Part shown: one piece after another, positions 1 to 8,951 of the stretch | How positions within the stretch are numbered: position 1 is the stretch's first letter | Layout: each line of letters begins with the position of its first letter | Source of the DNA: Petralouisia muris | Lineage (GTDB): Bacteria; Bacillota; Clostridia; Lachnospirales; Lachnospiraceae | Assembly: GCF_004793545.1 (NCBI RefSeq) | Contig: NZ_SRYA01000017.1 | Coordinates: 1-64,000 of the forward strand | Reading direction: 5' to 3' | DNA: 64,000 bases | Position numbers and translations under genes: made by a program | Notes under the pieces: generated by a model | Told to the model about the DNA's origin: nothing | Seen by the model: the letters and a program-made list of their open reading frames with translations, nothing else | Database searches by the model: none

Positions 1-99
1 ACTATCATACAGGTTTGCTCCAGTTTTGTATAGGTACTCGCGTTTTACCGTTTACGATACATCTCAAGAAAAATGCAGATACGATTCTGCGATTCAAAC

Positions 100-137
100 A
101 GAGAACCCCAAAAGGAAGATTCCTTTCGGGGTTCTCT
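100..137 (-). terminator. Hairpin after the Fn3 surface protein gene
   Basis: Perfect 10-bp arms AGAGAACCCC (100-109) and GGGGTTCTCT (128-137) lie just past the stop codon of the gene at 156-3776. The T-run on the minus strand is weak, so this could be a terminator or an mRNA 3' end hairpin. Confidence 0.55.
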
Positions 138-155
138 GCTTACTTTCCAGTAAAA

Positions 156-3100
156 TTATTTTGCTTTAATGCTCTTTACTTTAGATGCACCGGAAGCGAA
201 ATCAGCCTTCAAGCCGTTTGTTCCAATTGCAACTACTTTATAGTAGTATTTCTTACCTTTCTTCACTGTCTTATCAACATAAGAGGTAGAATTCTTTTTG
301 GTTGTTCCAATCTTTTCGAATCCTTTGTTCTTCTTGGTGGAACGATAGATTTCGTACTTGGAAGCTCCGTTTACTTTGGTAATCTTAATAGTTACTTTGC
401 CCTTCTTAGCTGTCAGCTTCTTAATGCTCGGGCTGATTTTATAGCAGATGCTTGCAGGCTTGCTGTATCCGGAAATTGTATCGCCGTTCTCACCAAACGC
501 CTGAACATAATAGTAATAGGTTACTCCTGTACGCAGGTTGCCGCGGTCAATTGCAGAGTTGGCAACAATGGTATTCTTCTGCGCTTTGTATTCTTTATAC
601 AGAACTACGTTTGCAGAGGTTGATTCATCGTTATTGCTCTCTTTTGCAATTGGTTCTACTCTGCCGTTTGTCTCATATGACTTTTTGTCTGCATTGTAGA
701 AAGAAGCCGGGCTGGTGGAACGCCATACTTTGTAATATTTTGCACCGGAAACCTTCTTCCAGCTAATCTTTACAGCCGTAGTGCTCACGCCTTTTGCATC
801 CTTCTCCGTCACTTCTTTGGCTGTTACGCTTTGTGCAACTTTCAGTTTTTCATTACCGTTCTGATATACGGTTACATACTCTGACCATTTTTTATTGCCA
901 TATGCACGCACACGAATTATAACACGTTCATTTCCGGCAACGTTCTTAATGGTATAGCTGTTCTTCTTTACGTTATTGGCAGTTGTCCAATGATCTTCAT
1001 AGTCATCGTTATAGTTATCATCATACTTCCTGTAACTTACTTCATATTTAGTTGCAAACTTATCTTTATCCCAGCTAACCTTTACATTAGTGCCGCTTAT
1101 GCTGGTCTTAACATTCTTAGGCGCTTCCACCTTCATGAGAACAGTGTCCATTGCATATATCTGCTTGGTAACCTTTTTAGACTTATAGCTTGCTACCACT
1201 ACATAAGTATAAGAAGCATCCTGTTTCAGCTTTTTGTCTGTCCATGACACGGTCTTTGCTTTTTTGATTGTCTTAACCAGTTCAAACTTCTTATTTGACT
1301 GCTGTTTTGCATAATTTCCAAATCCGTTAGATTTAGAAAGATTTGTATCTGTGGAGGACAGGTAAGCACGGTAAATATCGTACTGAGTAGCTCCGGAAAC
1401 CTTGGTCCATTTCAGTGTTGCAGAAGTCTTGCTCTTCTTGGTAACTCTCAGATCAATGTAATTGCTGTTTCCTGTTTCTGCTGAGAAATACACATAATCG
1501 CTGTATACCTTCTTTGCCTTTGTCTCAGGATTATAGTAATATGCCCTTGCTCTGTAGTCATATACGGTGCTTTCTTTCAGACCTTCATCTGTATATTCTG
1601 TGGAAGAAATGGTTTTTACTTTCTTATACTTCTTGCCGCTCTTACGATAAATCTCATACCCTGTAATTGCATCATTGGTCTGATCAAATATCATCGTAAT
1701 GCTCTTCTTACCGGATTTGGTAGAAGGCGCATCAATTCCAAGACCAAGCGTTGCAGAAACTCTGCTGGATACGGAAACATCATTATAATTTACAAACTGA
1801 ACCGGCTCTGCCTTGCCATTTACCATTACATTCTGGGTAGCTACAGCCGTCCGGATATCATCATGTTTGGATGTGTCATAGGTCAAAACTACAAAATAAT
1901 ATTTCTTTCCAGGTTCAATACCATCCAAAACATTGCTTGAAATGGAATTCTCACTTGCGGAAACAGGATAGGCTTTTACCTGCTTGTCTACAAGTTCCAT
2001 CTTATCCTTAAGTGCAGTTACACTAGTCAGACGCTGTGTCCTTCCTAAAGAATCTACGCCAGTAGCATTCAAATAGCTGTATGTATATTCTTTTGTCTGG
2101 AAGATCTTCTCACTCTTAGAATAAAGCACTACTACATTTGTATTTACATCAACCGGATTCCATACCAGACGGAAGGTGCCGTCGTCATTGTTCTCAATTT
2201 TCAGTCCGGCAGCTACAGGCGCATTCACCTGTTTGTTGTATGTAACAGCGCAGGGAGCACAATAAGCGCCTTCCACTTCATTTTCATTGCTGTCCATTAC
2301 AACAGCGCATACTCTGAAATAAATGTAGTTAACCTCTTTCCTGATTGGCTCATCGTTTTGATCATATTTTATATTGCCGTTTTCGTCACGTTCATAGATA
2401 TACTCATCCTGAGAATTATCATAGTCATAATAAGTTCTTATTCCTGTAGTGCCTTCCGAATCCCAGTCTTCATCTTTCAGCGCAGTAACATTTACAGGAG
2501 CTGCAGCTTTATAACTCTGTACCTTATAATTGATTGCATCTGGAACTGTATTCCAGGAAATTCTTGCTTTCTTCGTATTCTTCTGAACCCACTTTAATCC
2601 AGTTACTACAGGAACATTCACCTGCTTCTGCGACCAGTTATAAGTCAGTTCCGACCAATCCCCTACCTTAACAATCTGTTTAGCTACGCCTCCCTCATAA
2701 TAATCTCCTGCTTGATCTGTCGCAGCTACTGTCTCAGTATAGTATACGGCTCTTACTTCATATTTTGCTTTTTCAGCAGCCGTATAGGATTTGGAAGAAC
2801 TGCTGCTGTAATCAGTCCCCGTCTGGATTGGTTCCACTGTCTTCTTATCCTGACTCACTGCAAGGTCACCAAGTTCCACCGCCTGGCCGTCTACCTTAAC
2901 CTGATATCCAACCTTCAGCAGTTTTCCACCGCTCTCTACTTCTGTCTCGTTGGTAACTTCATTCCAGGAAATCCGATGATACTTCCGGTCAAAGGAAATC
3001 TCACTAGATTTAAATGCATATGCGGTAGCTGTTTTATAGTTACCGTTCGTATAATCGTATTCTGTATTTGTCTCTATATTTGTATACGTTTTTCCATTTA

Positions 3101-3776
3101 CCAGGTAATACTGTACACTTGCATCTGTCGCTGCTACTTTCTGTCCATAAGCAGCTGCTACGGCATTTCGCACTGCTTCGTAATCAGCAAACGGGCCGCC
3201 TGAAACTGCGCCCAAAACATCTACTTCATTCCTTTCCAGGAAATAATATGACAAAACAGGTTTCTCCCAGTCTGTAACTTCATCACCATATTCATCCTTC
3301 TTCGTCGGACGCTTTTCATAGCAAGTAGTATACTTTTTACCATCTACATCATAAAATCCTGTTGCATCTTCCTGCGGCTGAAGAGTAGCCGGATAAACTT
3401 TAGCTACTTTACCGTATAAAGCGCCATTACTTTCATCAAAGTAAGCGTAATAAACGTCACCCTTCTTATACAGCCCTGTTGCAGCGTCCAGCCAACTCTC
3501 CTTCGTTCCTGTCACTGTTACTCTGTCATTTCCAGATCTCAGCGCTGGATTCACATAGGCATAATCCTTCTCCACTTTTTCGTCGTCACTGGACATCGTG
3601 TATGAACTATACTTTCCCTCCAGCCCAATTACCTTGGAGACGCCGCTCACTGCGCCCTGCTCTGTAGTTTCCACGGTCAGGTTCTCTGCTGCGAGAGCGG
3701 GAACTGCGTCTGTCATCACCATTGCCGCTGCCAGGATGGCTGCTGCAACACGTGCGGTCATTCCACCTTTCCTCAT
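156..3776 (-). CDS. Large secreted fibronectin type III repeat protein
   Basis: This is a 1206-residue exported protein of unknown ligand. Residues 1-29 form a signal peptide with basic start, hydrophobic core and an ALA-A type cut site. The N-terminal ~370 residues are Tyr/Asp-rich and match no family I recognise. From about residue 385 to the end there are roughly seven Fn3-like modules, each with a Trp-containing first strand (for example ATLKWTKVSGATQYDIYR) and a YYYKV type strand; the last modules are lysine-rich. Similar Fn3 modules end the GH26 mannanase in this window. There is no LPXTG motif, so retention may be through the basic modules. The start is ATG at 3776 with AAAGGAG seven bases upstream. 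A role in wall or glycan binding is inference. Confidence 0.85.
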   Translation of the reverse strand: MRKGGMTARVAAAILAAAMVMTDAVPALAAENLTVETTEQGAVSGVSKVIGLEGKYSSYTMSSDDEKVEKDYAYVNPALRSGNDRVTVTGTKESWLDAATGLYKKGDVYYAYFDESNGALYGKVAKVYPATLQPQEDATGFYDVDGKKYTTCYEKRPTKKDEYGDEVTDWEKPVLSYYFLERNEVDVLGAVSGGPFADYEAVRNAVAAAYGQKVAATDASVQYYLVNGKTYTNIETNTEYDYTNGNYKTATAYAFKSSEISFDRKYHRISWNEVTNETEVESGGKLLKVGYQVKVDGQAVELGDLAVSQDKKTVEPIQTGTDYSSSSSKSYTAAEKAKYEVRAVYYTETVAATDQAGDYYEGGVAKQIVKVGDWSELTYNWSQKQVNVPVVTGLKWVQKNTKKARISWNTVPDAINYKVQSYKAAAPVNVTALKDEDWDSEGTTGIRTYYDYDNSQDEYIYERDENGNIKYDQNDEPIRKEVNYIYFRVCAVVMDSNENEVEGAYCAPCAVTYNKQVNAPVAAGLKIENNDDGTFRLVWNPVDVNTNVVVLYSKSEKIFQTKEYTYSYLNATGVDSLGRTQRLTSVTALKDKMELVDKQVKAYPVSASENSISSNVLDGIEPGKKYYFVVLTYDTSKHDDIRTAVATQNVMVNGKAEPVQFVNYNDVSVSSRVSATLGLGIDAPSTKSGKKSITMIFDQTNDAITGYEIYRKSGKKYKKVKTISSTEYTDEGLKESTVYDYRARAYYYNPETKAKKVYSDYVYFSAETGNSNYIDLRVTKKSKTSATLKWTKVSGATQYDIYRAYLSSTDTNLSKSNGFGNYAKQQSNKKFELVKTIKKAKTVSWTDKKLKQDASYTYVVVASYKSKKVTKQIYAMDTVLMKVEAPKNVKTSISGTNVKVSWDKDKFATKYEVSYRKYDDNYNDDYEDHWTTANNVKKNSYTIKNVAGNERVIIRVRAYGNKKWSEYVTVYQNGNEKLKVAQSVTAKEVTEKDAKGVSTTAVKISWKKVSGAKYYKVWRSTSPASFYNADKKSYETNGRVEPIAKESNNDESTSANVVLYKEYKAQKNTIVANSAIDRGNLRTGVTYYYYVQAFGENGDTISGYSKPASICYKISPSIKKLTAKKGKVTIKITKVNGASKYEIYRSTKKNKGFEKIGTTKKNSTSYVDKTVKKGKKYYYKVVAIGTNGLKADFASGASKVKSIKAK

Positions 3777-4141
3777 AAAAAAACTCCTTTCATAAATGAA
3801 TAAATTGTATCATCCGTGTCTCCCTTGCAAAAAAGCTGTGAGTCTGCCAGTCTCATGACAGATTCATAAAATTTTCAACTTTATTTCACAATCTTTTCAC
3901 AAATGACCTTTCTCTATTCTAGTCCCACTTCCATAAAATGTCAATTGCTATCTGTAAACTTTTTTCTTTTTTGTTTATTTTGTATATTTTTACCCCCCCC
4001 CCCTAGATATTTCTGATTTTATTTTGTTTTTCGCCATAATTTTCTGATAATTTTTATTCTTTTTATCTTATGAAAAATTTTGCAATCAATATGCTTACTT
4101 TTTAAGCATATTTGCAATGTTTTCTTTCAAATGTTTCCTTA
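3777..4141. other. AT-rich intergenic stretch with an 11-C tract
   Basis: No gene is visible in this 365-bp stretch. On the minus strand a weak promoter for the Fn3 protein may use TACAAT (3804-3809) with TTTTGC 17 bp upstream. A run of 11 C (3993-4003) stands alone in otherwise T-rich sequence, about 215 bp upstream of the Fn3 gene start. Confidence 0.6.
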
Positions 4142-4748
4142 TTATATTTTATAAAATAAAAAAACAGAGCCATAAAAAAGCAACGTGCAATACCTCCGTT
4201 TTTTATAGCCCTGCTTCAACTGAAGCTGCGTAACTGTCCCATCTTTGCGAATGACAGAAAGCAATTTCTTGTCATCAGAATCAACTTTGGTGCCATTCAT
4301 GCTTCGTTTATCCCCCTTAACCTCACCCATCCCCTCTTCGCAAATCTCTCCAACTTCCGCTGCAATATCAGGAGCAATCACTCCGTAACCATCAACTGCC
4401 AGTTCTTTTCGATACAGATTAATCCGAAAATCACTTCCCATGTCCTGAAGTTCCGGTTCCCGAAGCCCATAATTCCTTTCTTCCTCAAATATTTTTGGAA
4501 TACCAGTTCCCCATGCCTCTATCATTTTCAAAAGCCCCACTACTTCGTCGCTTGTGCGGGAATCCAGATTTCCTGTAGGTTCATCTGCCAGAATAATATC
4601 CGGTTTCGCAGCCAGAGCCAGACTTGCCTACAATGGCTGCGAATTCCCCTCTTTTTATGGCGATATTGGCACATCTCACAGCCCGCACCTGACTTTCTCC
4701 CTTTCCATAATATTTACATAAATCCGTTGTTTTTAAAATTGTTTCCAT
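4142..4748 (-). pseudogene. Chimeric remnant: ABC ATPase N-part joined to RecG-like ATP-binding protein C-part
   Basis: Translation from ATG 4748 (good GAGGAGG site) gives the start of a LolD/MacB-class ABC ATPase, including Walker A up to VGKSGSG near 4622. The sequence then skips most of the ATPase core. A +1 frame continues with [19 protein letters not shown], the Walker B and D-loop region, up to about 4526. From there the same frame runs into [16 protein letters not shown] and following residues, which resemble the C-terminal part of AlbA_2/HATPase_c_4 (RecG-like) putative regulators, and it ends at 4142 with a short unrelated tail. Two unrelated gene remnants have therefore been joined, with an internal deletion and a frameshift. 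It is very unlikely to make a working ATPase. Confidence 0.7.
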
Positions 4749-4899
4749 TGACATCCTCCTCTATCATCAATCCCACTCCGGCAGACGCATGGCAAAGTCA
4801 CTTTCTATCTGCCGGAACACGATTATTGTAACTCTTATTTCTTTCATTTTGCTTTCAAAAAAATAAAGAAGCCTTACAGTTTTGTAAGACTTCTTAGAT

Positions 4900-5435
4900 T
4901 CAAAGAGGAAGCTGCACCACAAAAGCACTGCCACTCTCCTTTCCCCGGCAGCGGAAAGAAACGGTAACGCTTCCCACTCCTCCAGTTCCATGGAGATCTG
5001 CTCTTCCTCTGCTTTCAGCCAGACGCTCCAGATGTTCATAAACATTTGCCAGCTCCTGACTGTCTGCATCAGCGGTTCTGAAATCCTGCCTGTATTGCCG
5101 TTTCTGAAACTGTTCCAATATGTTTCCCAGCGCTTTCCACTCCTGCTGCTTTCTTTTCTCTGACAGCTTGTATGATATCAGAACCGCCAGAACATACAGA
5201 CACAGCAAACCAGTATGCTCCGTCCTTCCCAGACAGAATCTTCTGTTCCTTTCAGCAATTCTGCTGCTTTTTCCATATTTTCTCTATCCTGATTCCTGGG
5301 ATCTGCCATCACAGAGAGAATTTGTATCTTATCTTCATAGTTGTGAATCTGCATGTGGATCAGCATGATGTCAGCCAGAACTGATACCAAAATTCCCACC
5401 AGCAGCAGGAGGAAAAGAAGAGCGTGTTTTTTCAT
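4900..5435 (-). pseudogene. Decayed two-TM sensor histidine kinase
   Basis: The reading starts at ATG 5435, directly after the XRE gene, with MKKHALLFLLLLVGILVSV as a first membrane segment. After a short extracellular loop (ends near VWEG) a frameshift at about 5190-5210 is needed to enter a second membrane segment (LLCLYVLAVLISY) and a HAMP-like helix (LSEKRKQQEWKALGNILEQF). Then the dimerisation and most of the ATPase domain are missing. The last residues (GSAFVVQLPL) look like the C-terminal end of a kinase HATPase domain. Family assignment rests on layout and this tail only. Together with the ABC remnant downstream it suggests a former sensor/ABC exporter cluster. Confidence 0.55.
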
Positions 5436-5439
5436 GGAT

Positions 5440-5772
5440 TTATGCAAGAGTATTGGCAAACTCACACAGAATCCGAACCGCGCTTTCCCGCTGGGAATCG
5501 TCCAGATGTTCCAGCAACCCCAGAATCATTTCCGCCTGAAAACTTTCCCTTTTTCCGAAAATCAGATAGTCCACAGAAATATGGGAACCTGTGCTGATTT
5601 TATACAGTGTTTTGGAAGTAATGCTTTTATCGCCCCGTTCCACAGCGGCAAGAAAGCTTTCTGAAATACCGCACAATTTGCTGAATTCATCCCTGGTCAT
5701 CCGAAGGGTTTCCCGAACCTCACGGATACGGTGTCCTACCGACTGATTAAAATCTTTCTCTATCTTTACCAT
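5440..5772 (-). CDS. XRE-family transcription regulator
   Basis: This is a 110-residue protein with an N-terminal Cro/C1-type helix-turn-helix at about residues 14-68 (IREVRETLRMTRDEFSKLCG, then SESFLAAVERG), and a short C-terminal helical part. ATG 5772 has AGGGAGAGAACT upstream. It directly precedes the decayed histidine kinase gene, whose start lies five bases past this stop, so the two were once one transcript. The target is unknown. A strong hairpin lies just upstream. Confidence 0.85.
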   Translation of the reverse strand: MVKIEKDFNQSVGHRIREVRETLRMTRDEFSKLCGISESFLAAVERGDKSITSKTLYKISTGSHISVDYLIFGKRESFQAEMILGLLEHLDDSQRESAVRILCEFANTLA

Positions 5773-5796
5773 AGTTCTCTCCCTAAAGAAATCCTT

Positions 5797-5846
5797 CAGG
5801 AACTGTCATGAAATAACCTGCGCAAATTATTTCATGACAGCTCCTG
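5797..5846. repeat. 20-bp inverted repeat upstream of XRE gene
   Basis: Arms at 5797-5816 and 5827-5846 match at 19 of 20 bases around a 10-base spacer (core CTGTCATGAAATAA). It sits 25 bp upstream of the XRE start and could be an operator or a small mobile-repeat relic. Confidence 0.6.
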
Positions 5847-5854
5847 AGTTCAAA

Positions 5855-5883
5855 GCGCGTCAGAAAACTGTCTTCTGACGCGC
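5855..5883 (-). terminator. Terminator of the Big_2 surface protein gene
   Basis: Perfect 11-bp GC-rich arms GCGCGTCAGAA (5855-5865) and TTCTGACGCGC (5873-5883), placed 13 bases past the stop codon at 5896 on the minus strand. Confidence 0.7.
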
Positions 5884-5895
5884 CGAATGGTTACA

Positions 5896-7146
5896 TTATT
5901 TCTTTACTGTAATCTTACAGGTTGCTTTTTTGCCGCTGGATGTTTTTACCGTAATGGTTGCGGTACCTTTTTTCACTGCGGTCACTTTGCCGAATTTATC
6001 TACTTTTGCAACTTTCTTGTTGGAGCTGCTCCATTTCAGGGTATCGGTAGATTTTGCCGGCTTCATGGTTGCTTTTAAGGTAAGTGTCTTTTTCACCTTT
6101 AAGGTTGCTTTTTTCTTGTTCAGGGTAACCTTTGTGGACTTGGTTGCCTTGGACGCTACAGTTACCTTAACGGTCGCTTTCTTGCTTCCAGCTTTAGCTG
6201 TAATCGTTGCGGTTCCTTTTTTCTTTGCGGTGATTTTACCATTCTTAACAGTGGCAATCTTCTTGTTGGAAGTAGACCATGTTACCTTATCTGTAGTATT
6301 AGAAGGCGTAACGGTTGCCTGTACGGTAACGCTCTTACCTTTTACCACATAAACCTTCTTGGAACTCAGGGTAACCTTTTTTGCCGGAACCTTATTTTCG
6401 GTCTGCGGCGCATTTACCGTTACTGTACAAGCAGCGGTCTTATCCCCTGCTTTGGCCGTAATAGTTGCAGTTCCTTTATCTACAGCAGTTACTGTTCCGT
6501 TTGATACGGTTGCAACCTTTGCGTCAGAGGTCGTCCATGTCACAGTCTTGTTGGTGGTGTTAGCAGGCGCTACGGTTGCTGTTAAAGTTCTGGTCTTTCC
6601 TTTGTCCAGAGTAATGCTGGCAGCGTCTAAGGTAATGCCAGTGACTGCGATTTCAGTGGGTTTTTGCTCCTGTTTCGGAGTTACTGTGACTTTACAGGTA
6701 GCTTCCGCTGTTCCAACTTTTGCAGTAACTGTTGCAGTTCCGGCTTTTACTGCTGTAACTGTTCCGTTTGATACGGTTGCTACTTTTGAATCAGAGGTGA
6801 GCCACTGCACTGCCTGGTTCTCATTCGGTGTTACGGTTGCTACTAATGTTGCTGTTTTTCCTTCTTCCAGAGAGATTTCTTTCATATTTAAAGAAACCTT
6901 TGTTTCCACTACTACTGGTGTACTTCCCGGTGTACTTCCCGGGGTGCTTCCCGGTGTACTTCCCGGGGTGCTTCCCGGTGTACTTCCTGGGGTGCTTCCC
7001 GGTGTACTTCCCCCTGTTGCTTCACGCGTCAACGCTGCTCTTCCGCCTTCTGTATTTGCTGCTGCAGCTACAGTAAAGCTTCCTAACACCATTGTCGCTG
7101 AAAGTAGAATTGCTACATTTCTCTTGGACAAAAACTTCATTTTCAT
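5896..7146 (-). CDS. Secreted Big_2 (bacterial Ig-like) repeat protein with STPG linker
   Basis: This is a 416-residue exported protein. Residues 1-30 are a signal peptide ending AAAANTEGG. A linker at about 45-75 holds eight STPG/GSTP units, encoded by a 12-bp tandem repeat. Four Big_2 domains follow, at about 80-155, 165-250, 255-330 and 335-416. Each starts with a V.L.....L..G strand and carries the SD/SN-K-(V/I)A-T/K-V-NG-T-VTA-KGTAT(I/V)T signature. The last two domains are very lysine-rich, which may hold the protein on the acidic wall. There is no sortase motif. The start is ATG 7146 with GAGGAGG upstream and a perfect sigma-A promoter at 7210-7238. The ligand is unknown. Confidence 0.9.
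   Translation of the reverse strand: MKMKFLSKRNVAILLSATMVLGSFTVAAAANTEGGRAALTREATGGSTPGSTPGSTPGSTPGSTPGSTPGSTPGSTPVVVETKVSLNMKEISLEEGKTATLVATVTPNENQAVQWLTSDSKVATVSNGTVTAVKAGTATVTAKVGTAEATCKVTVTPKQEQKPTEIAVTGITLDAASITLDKGKTRTLTATVAPANTTNKTVTWTTSDAKVATVSNGTVTAVDKGTATITAKAGDKTAACTVTVNAPQTENKVPAKKVTLSSKKVYVVKGKSVTVQATVTPSNTTDKVTWSTSNKKIATVKNGKITAKKKGTATITAKAGSKKATVKVTVASKATKSTKVTLNKKKATLKVKKTLTLKATMKPAKSTDTLKWSSSNKKVAKVDKFGKVTAVKKGTATITVKTSSGKKATCKITVKK
6912..7015 (-). repeat. 12-bp tandem repeat coding the STPG linker
   Basis: About eight units of a 12-bp repeat (GGTGTACTTCCC and near copies on the plus strand) encode Gly-Ser-Thr-Pro. Units alternate between two forms (GTAC and GGTGC variants), which suggests 24-bp duplication steps. 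The copy number can change in frame, altering linker length. Confidence 0.85.
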
Positions 7147-7209
7147 TTTGTGTCTTTCCTCCTCTTTCTATTCCAAGTACTTTCTTGTTTTGTACTTTTG
7201 GTAGTTACG

Positions 7210-7238
7210 ATTATATACCCTGAATTTCATTGTGTCAA
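7210..7238 (-). promoter_or_regulatory. Sigma-A promoter of Big_2 protein gene
   Basis: On the minus strand TTGACA (7233-7238), a 17-bp spacer and TATAAT (7210-7215) match the consensus exactly, about 65 bp upstream of the start codon. Confidence 0.85.
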
Positions 7239-7267
7239 TTATTTTGAGATTAATTTTCATACTTTTT

Positions 7268-7296
7268 TTGACTTTTAGCGACTATTCATATATCAT
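7268..7296 (+). promoter_or_regulatory. Promoter of the membrane glycosyltransferase gene
   Basis: TTGACT (7268-7273), a 17-bp spacer and TATCAT (7291-7296) on the plus strand, about 90 bp upstream of the start at 7388. It is divergent from the Big_2 gene promoter. Confidence 0.6.
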
Positions 7297-7387
7297 ATGA
7301 TTGTATGATTAATATTAACGACAGGCGACATTGATAAACATCAAAACTCACTGTATATCAAACGTCAGTTTAAAACGAAAGGAATGC

Positions 7388-8770
7388 ATGATTATTATGG
7401 AAATTACAACAAAAAATGTTTCAGTGATTATCATTACACTTCTGTTTGCCTCTTTATCTGTCTTTTTTTATTTTCTGCTGTTTGAGAAAAAGGCCAAAGA
7501 TTCTTTCCTGGAACCCATTTCTAAAACAGACGCCGGAATGAATCTCCTGCTGATTATGACAGTGGCATTGTTTCTGCGGCTGCCATGTACTGTATTAAGC
7601 CATGACGGTGACTTAAGGTACTTTATGAATGCCTCAGAAGAATTCTTAAATCAGGGATTCTTCGGATTTTTTTCTAGATGGAGCATTGTTTATCCTCCGC
7701 TGTTTGAATATCTGCTGTTTCTTATTGGTAAAATTTCCTCTTTTCTGGGAATTACCTTTATATTTGGCAGTAAATTAACCACATTTATTTTCAAGATTCC
7801 CGGCATTATCTGCGATTTGCTGACAGGATATACGCTTTATCACGTTACCGCAAAACATCAATCAAGAAACCTTGCATTGACTTTATCACTGTTATATCTG
7901 TTCAGCCCGGTTACTATCTTGGATTCATCTTACATTGGGCAGGTAGACTCCATTTACAGTCTCTTTACACTGCTGACCGTATATTTAATCTGCACAAAAC
8001 GTCTGGAATTGAGTTATTTTGCTTTTGTAGCGGGATTTCTATTTAAATATCAGATTATTTTTATTACACCCGTATTGATTTTCGGAATTATCAATCAGGT
8101 GATTTTAACAGATTTCAGTTGGAAACGTTTTTTCCATCATTTCAGAGTTGGCCTGGCTGCCATAGGATGTATCTTGCTGTCCTATCTTCCATTCCTTTAC
8201 CAGCCCTCTACCGGTGAATTCCGTCCTGAGGATTTGTTTCACACTCTTGGAAATTCCCTGGGCAGCTATGGAAGGGCTTCCTTAAACTCCTATAATTTCT
8301 GGACACTGGTTGGATACAATCTTGTGGATGAAAAAACGGCATTTGGCCCCTTTTCCTGCAGTACCTGGGGAACTATTGTTATTGCTGCGCTGGTTTGCTC
8401 CTCTATTGTTATGTTCCTAAAATATGGGAAAGATTCTTCCTCTTATCCCATCATCGGAGCATTTTTGATTTTCGGTATGTATTGCTTTTCCACAAAAATG
8501 ATGGGGCGGTATCTCTTTCCGGCTCTTGGCCTGCTGTTTTTGGGCTTTGTGCTGAAACCTGATAGGAAACGCTTCCTTTGTGCGCTGCTCCCCACAAACC
8601 TTCTGTTTTGCTGCATTGTGCTGGATTATCTGTATTATCCATATTCTGCTTACCGGCCGGAACTTTTAATGCCAAGGATACTGTCAGTTTTGGTACTTGG
8701 GTGCTTTGGATTTCTGGTTTGGACTATAACAGGGGAAATTCGGCGCAATTCCTTTTTACAGAAAAACTAA
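7388..8770 (+). CDS. Polytopic GT-C type glycosyltransferase (PIG-M/ALG-like)
   Basis: This integral membrane protein of about 460 residues has around ten to twelve hydrophobic segments. The first outer loop carries an acidic HDGDLRYF motif followed by IVYPPLFEYLL. An Asp in the first loop and a YPP motif are typical of GT-C enzymes that move mannose or glucose from a polyprenyl-phosphate donor (ALG6/8, PIG-M, bacterial relatives). Donor and acceptor are not known here. I place the start at ATG 7388 because AAAGGA lies six bases upstream; an in-frame ATG also occurs at 7397. It is the only plus-strand gene of this part and stands alone. Confidence 0.7.
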   Translation: MIIMEITTKNVSVIIITLLFASLSVFFYFLLFEKKAKDSFLEPISKTDAGMNLLLIMTVALFLRLPCTVLSHDGDLRYFMNASEEFLNQGFFGFFSRWSIVYPPLFEYLLFLIGKISSFLGITFIFGSKLTTFIFKIPGIICDLLTGYTLYHVTAKHQSRNLALTLSLLYLFSPVTILDSSYIGQVDSIYSLFTLLTVYLICTKRLELSYFAFVAGFLFKYQIIFITPVLIFGIINQVILTDFSWKRFFHHFRVGLAAIGCILLSYLPFLYQPSTGEFRPEDLFHTLGNSLGSYGRASLNSYNFWTLVGYNLVDEKTAFGPFSCSTWGTIVIAALVCSSIVMFLKYGKDSSSYPIIGAFLIFGMYCFSTKMMGRYLFPALGLLFLGFVLKPDRKRFLCALLPTNLLFCCIVLDYLYYPYSAYRPELLMPRILSVLVLGCFGFLVWTITGEIRRNSFLQKN

Positions 8771-8931
8771 GGATCTGTAGGAAAATAAGTGATACAGATT
8801 ACGCAGGATATTTCTTCGAGTGTGCAGTGCAAAAAACGTAGGCGCAGCGGGCTACGGCGAGGCTTTTTGTACTGTGCAATCGGAAAAATAGACAAGTCAA
8901 GATATGTCAGTTATTTAGATCCTAAAGACAT
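8771..8931. repeat. MITE-like structured repeat element
   Basis: This non-coding block begins GGATCTGTAGGAAAATAAG and ends with CTTAT-poor GTTATTTAGATCC, giving imperfect terminal inverted repeats. Inside, GCAGTGCAAAAA and TTTTTGTACTGTGC pair, with a GC-rich inner hairpin (CGTAGGCGCAGCGGGCTACG). The layout fits a small non-autonomous mobile element or a REP-type element. It starts right after the stop codon of the glycosyltransferase. No second copy is in the window. Confidence 0.55.
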
Positions 8932-8951
8932 TTCAGATATAAATTCCATGA

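Noticed and set aside
3993-4003. 11-C tract as a direct promoter-spacer switch for the Fn3 gene
   Set aside because: It lies about 190 bp upstream of the likely promoter, not between -35 and -10, so only listed as a low-interest observation.
6359-7204. Long plus-strand frame opposite the Big_2 protein gene
   Set aside because: It is a shadow of the repetitive Val/Thr-rich coding sequence; the minus-strand product has clear domains and signals.
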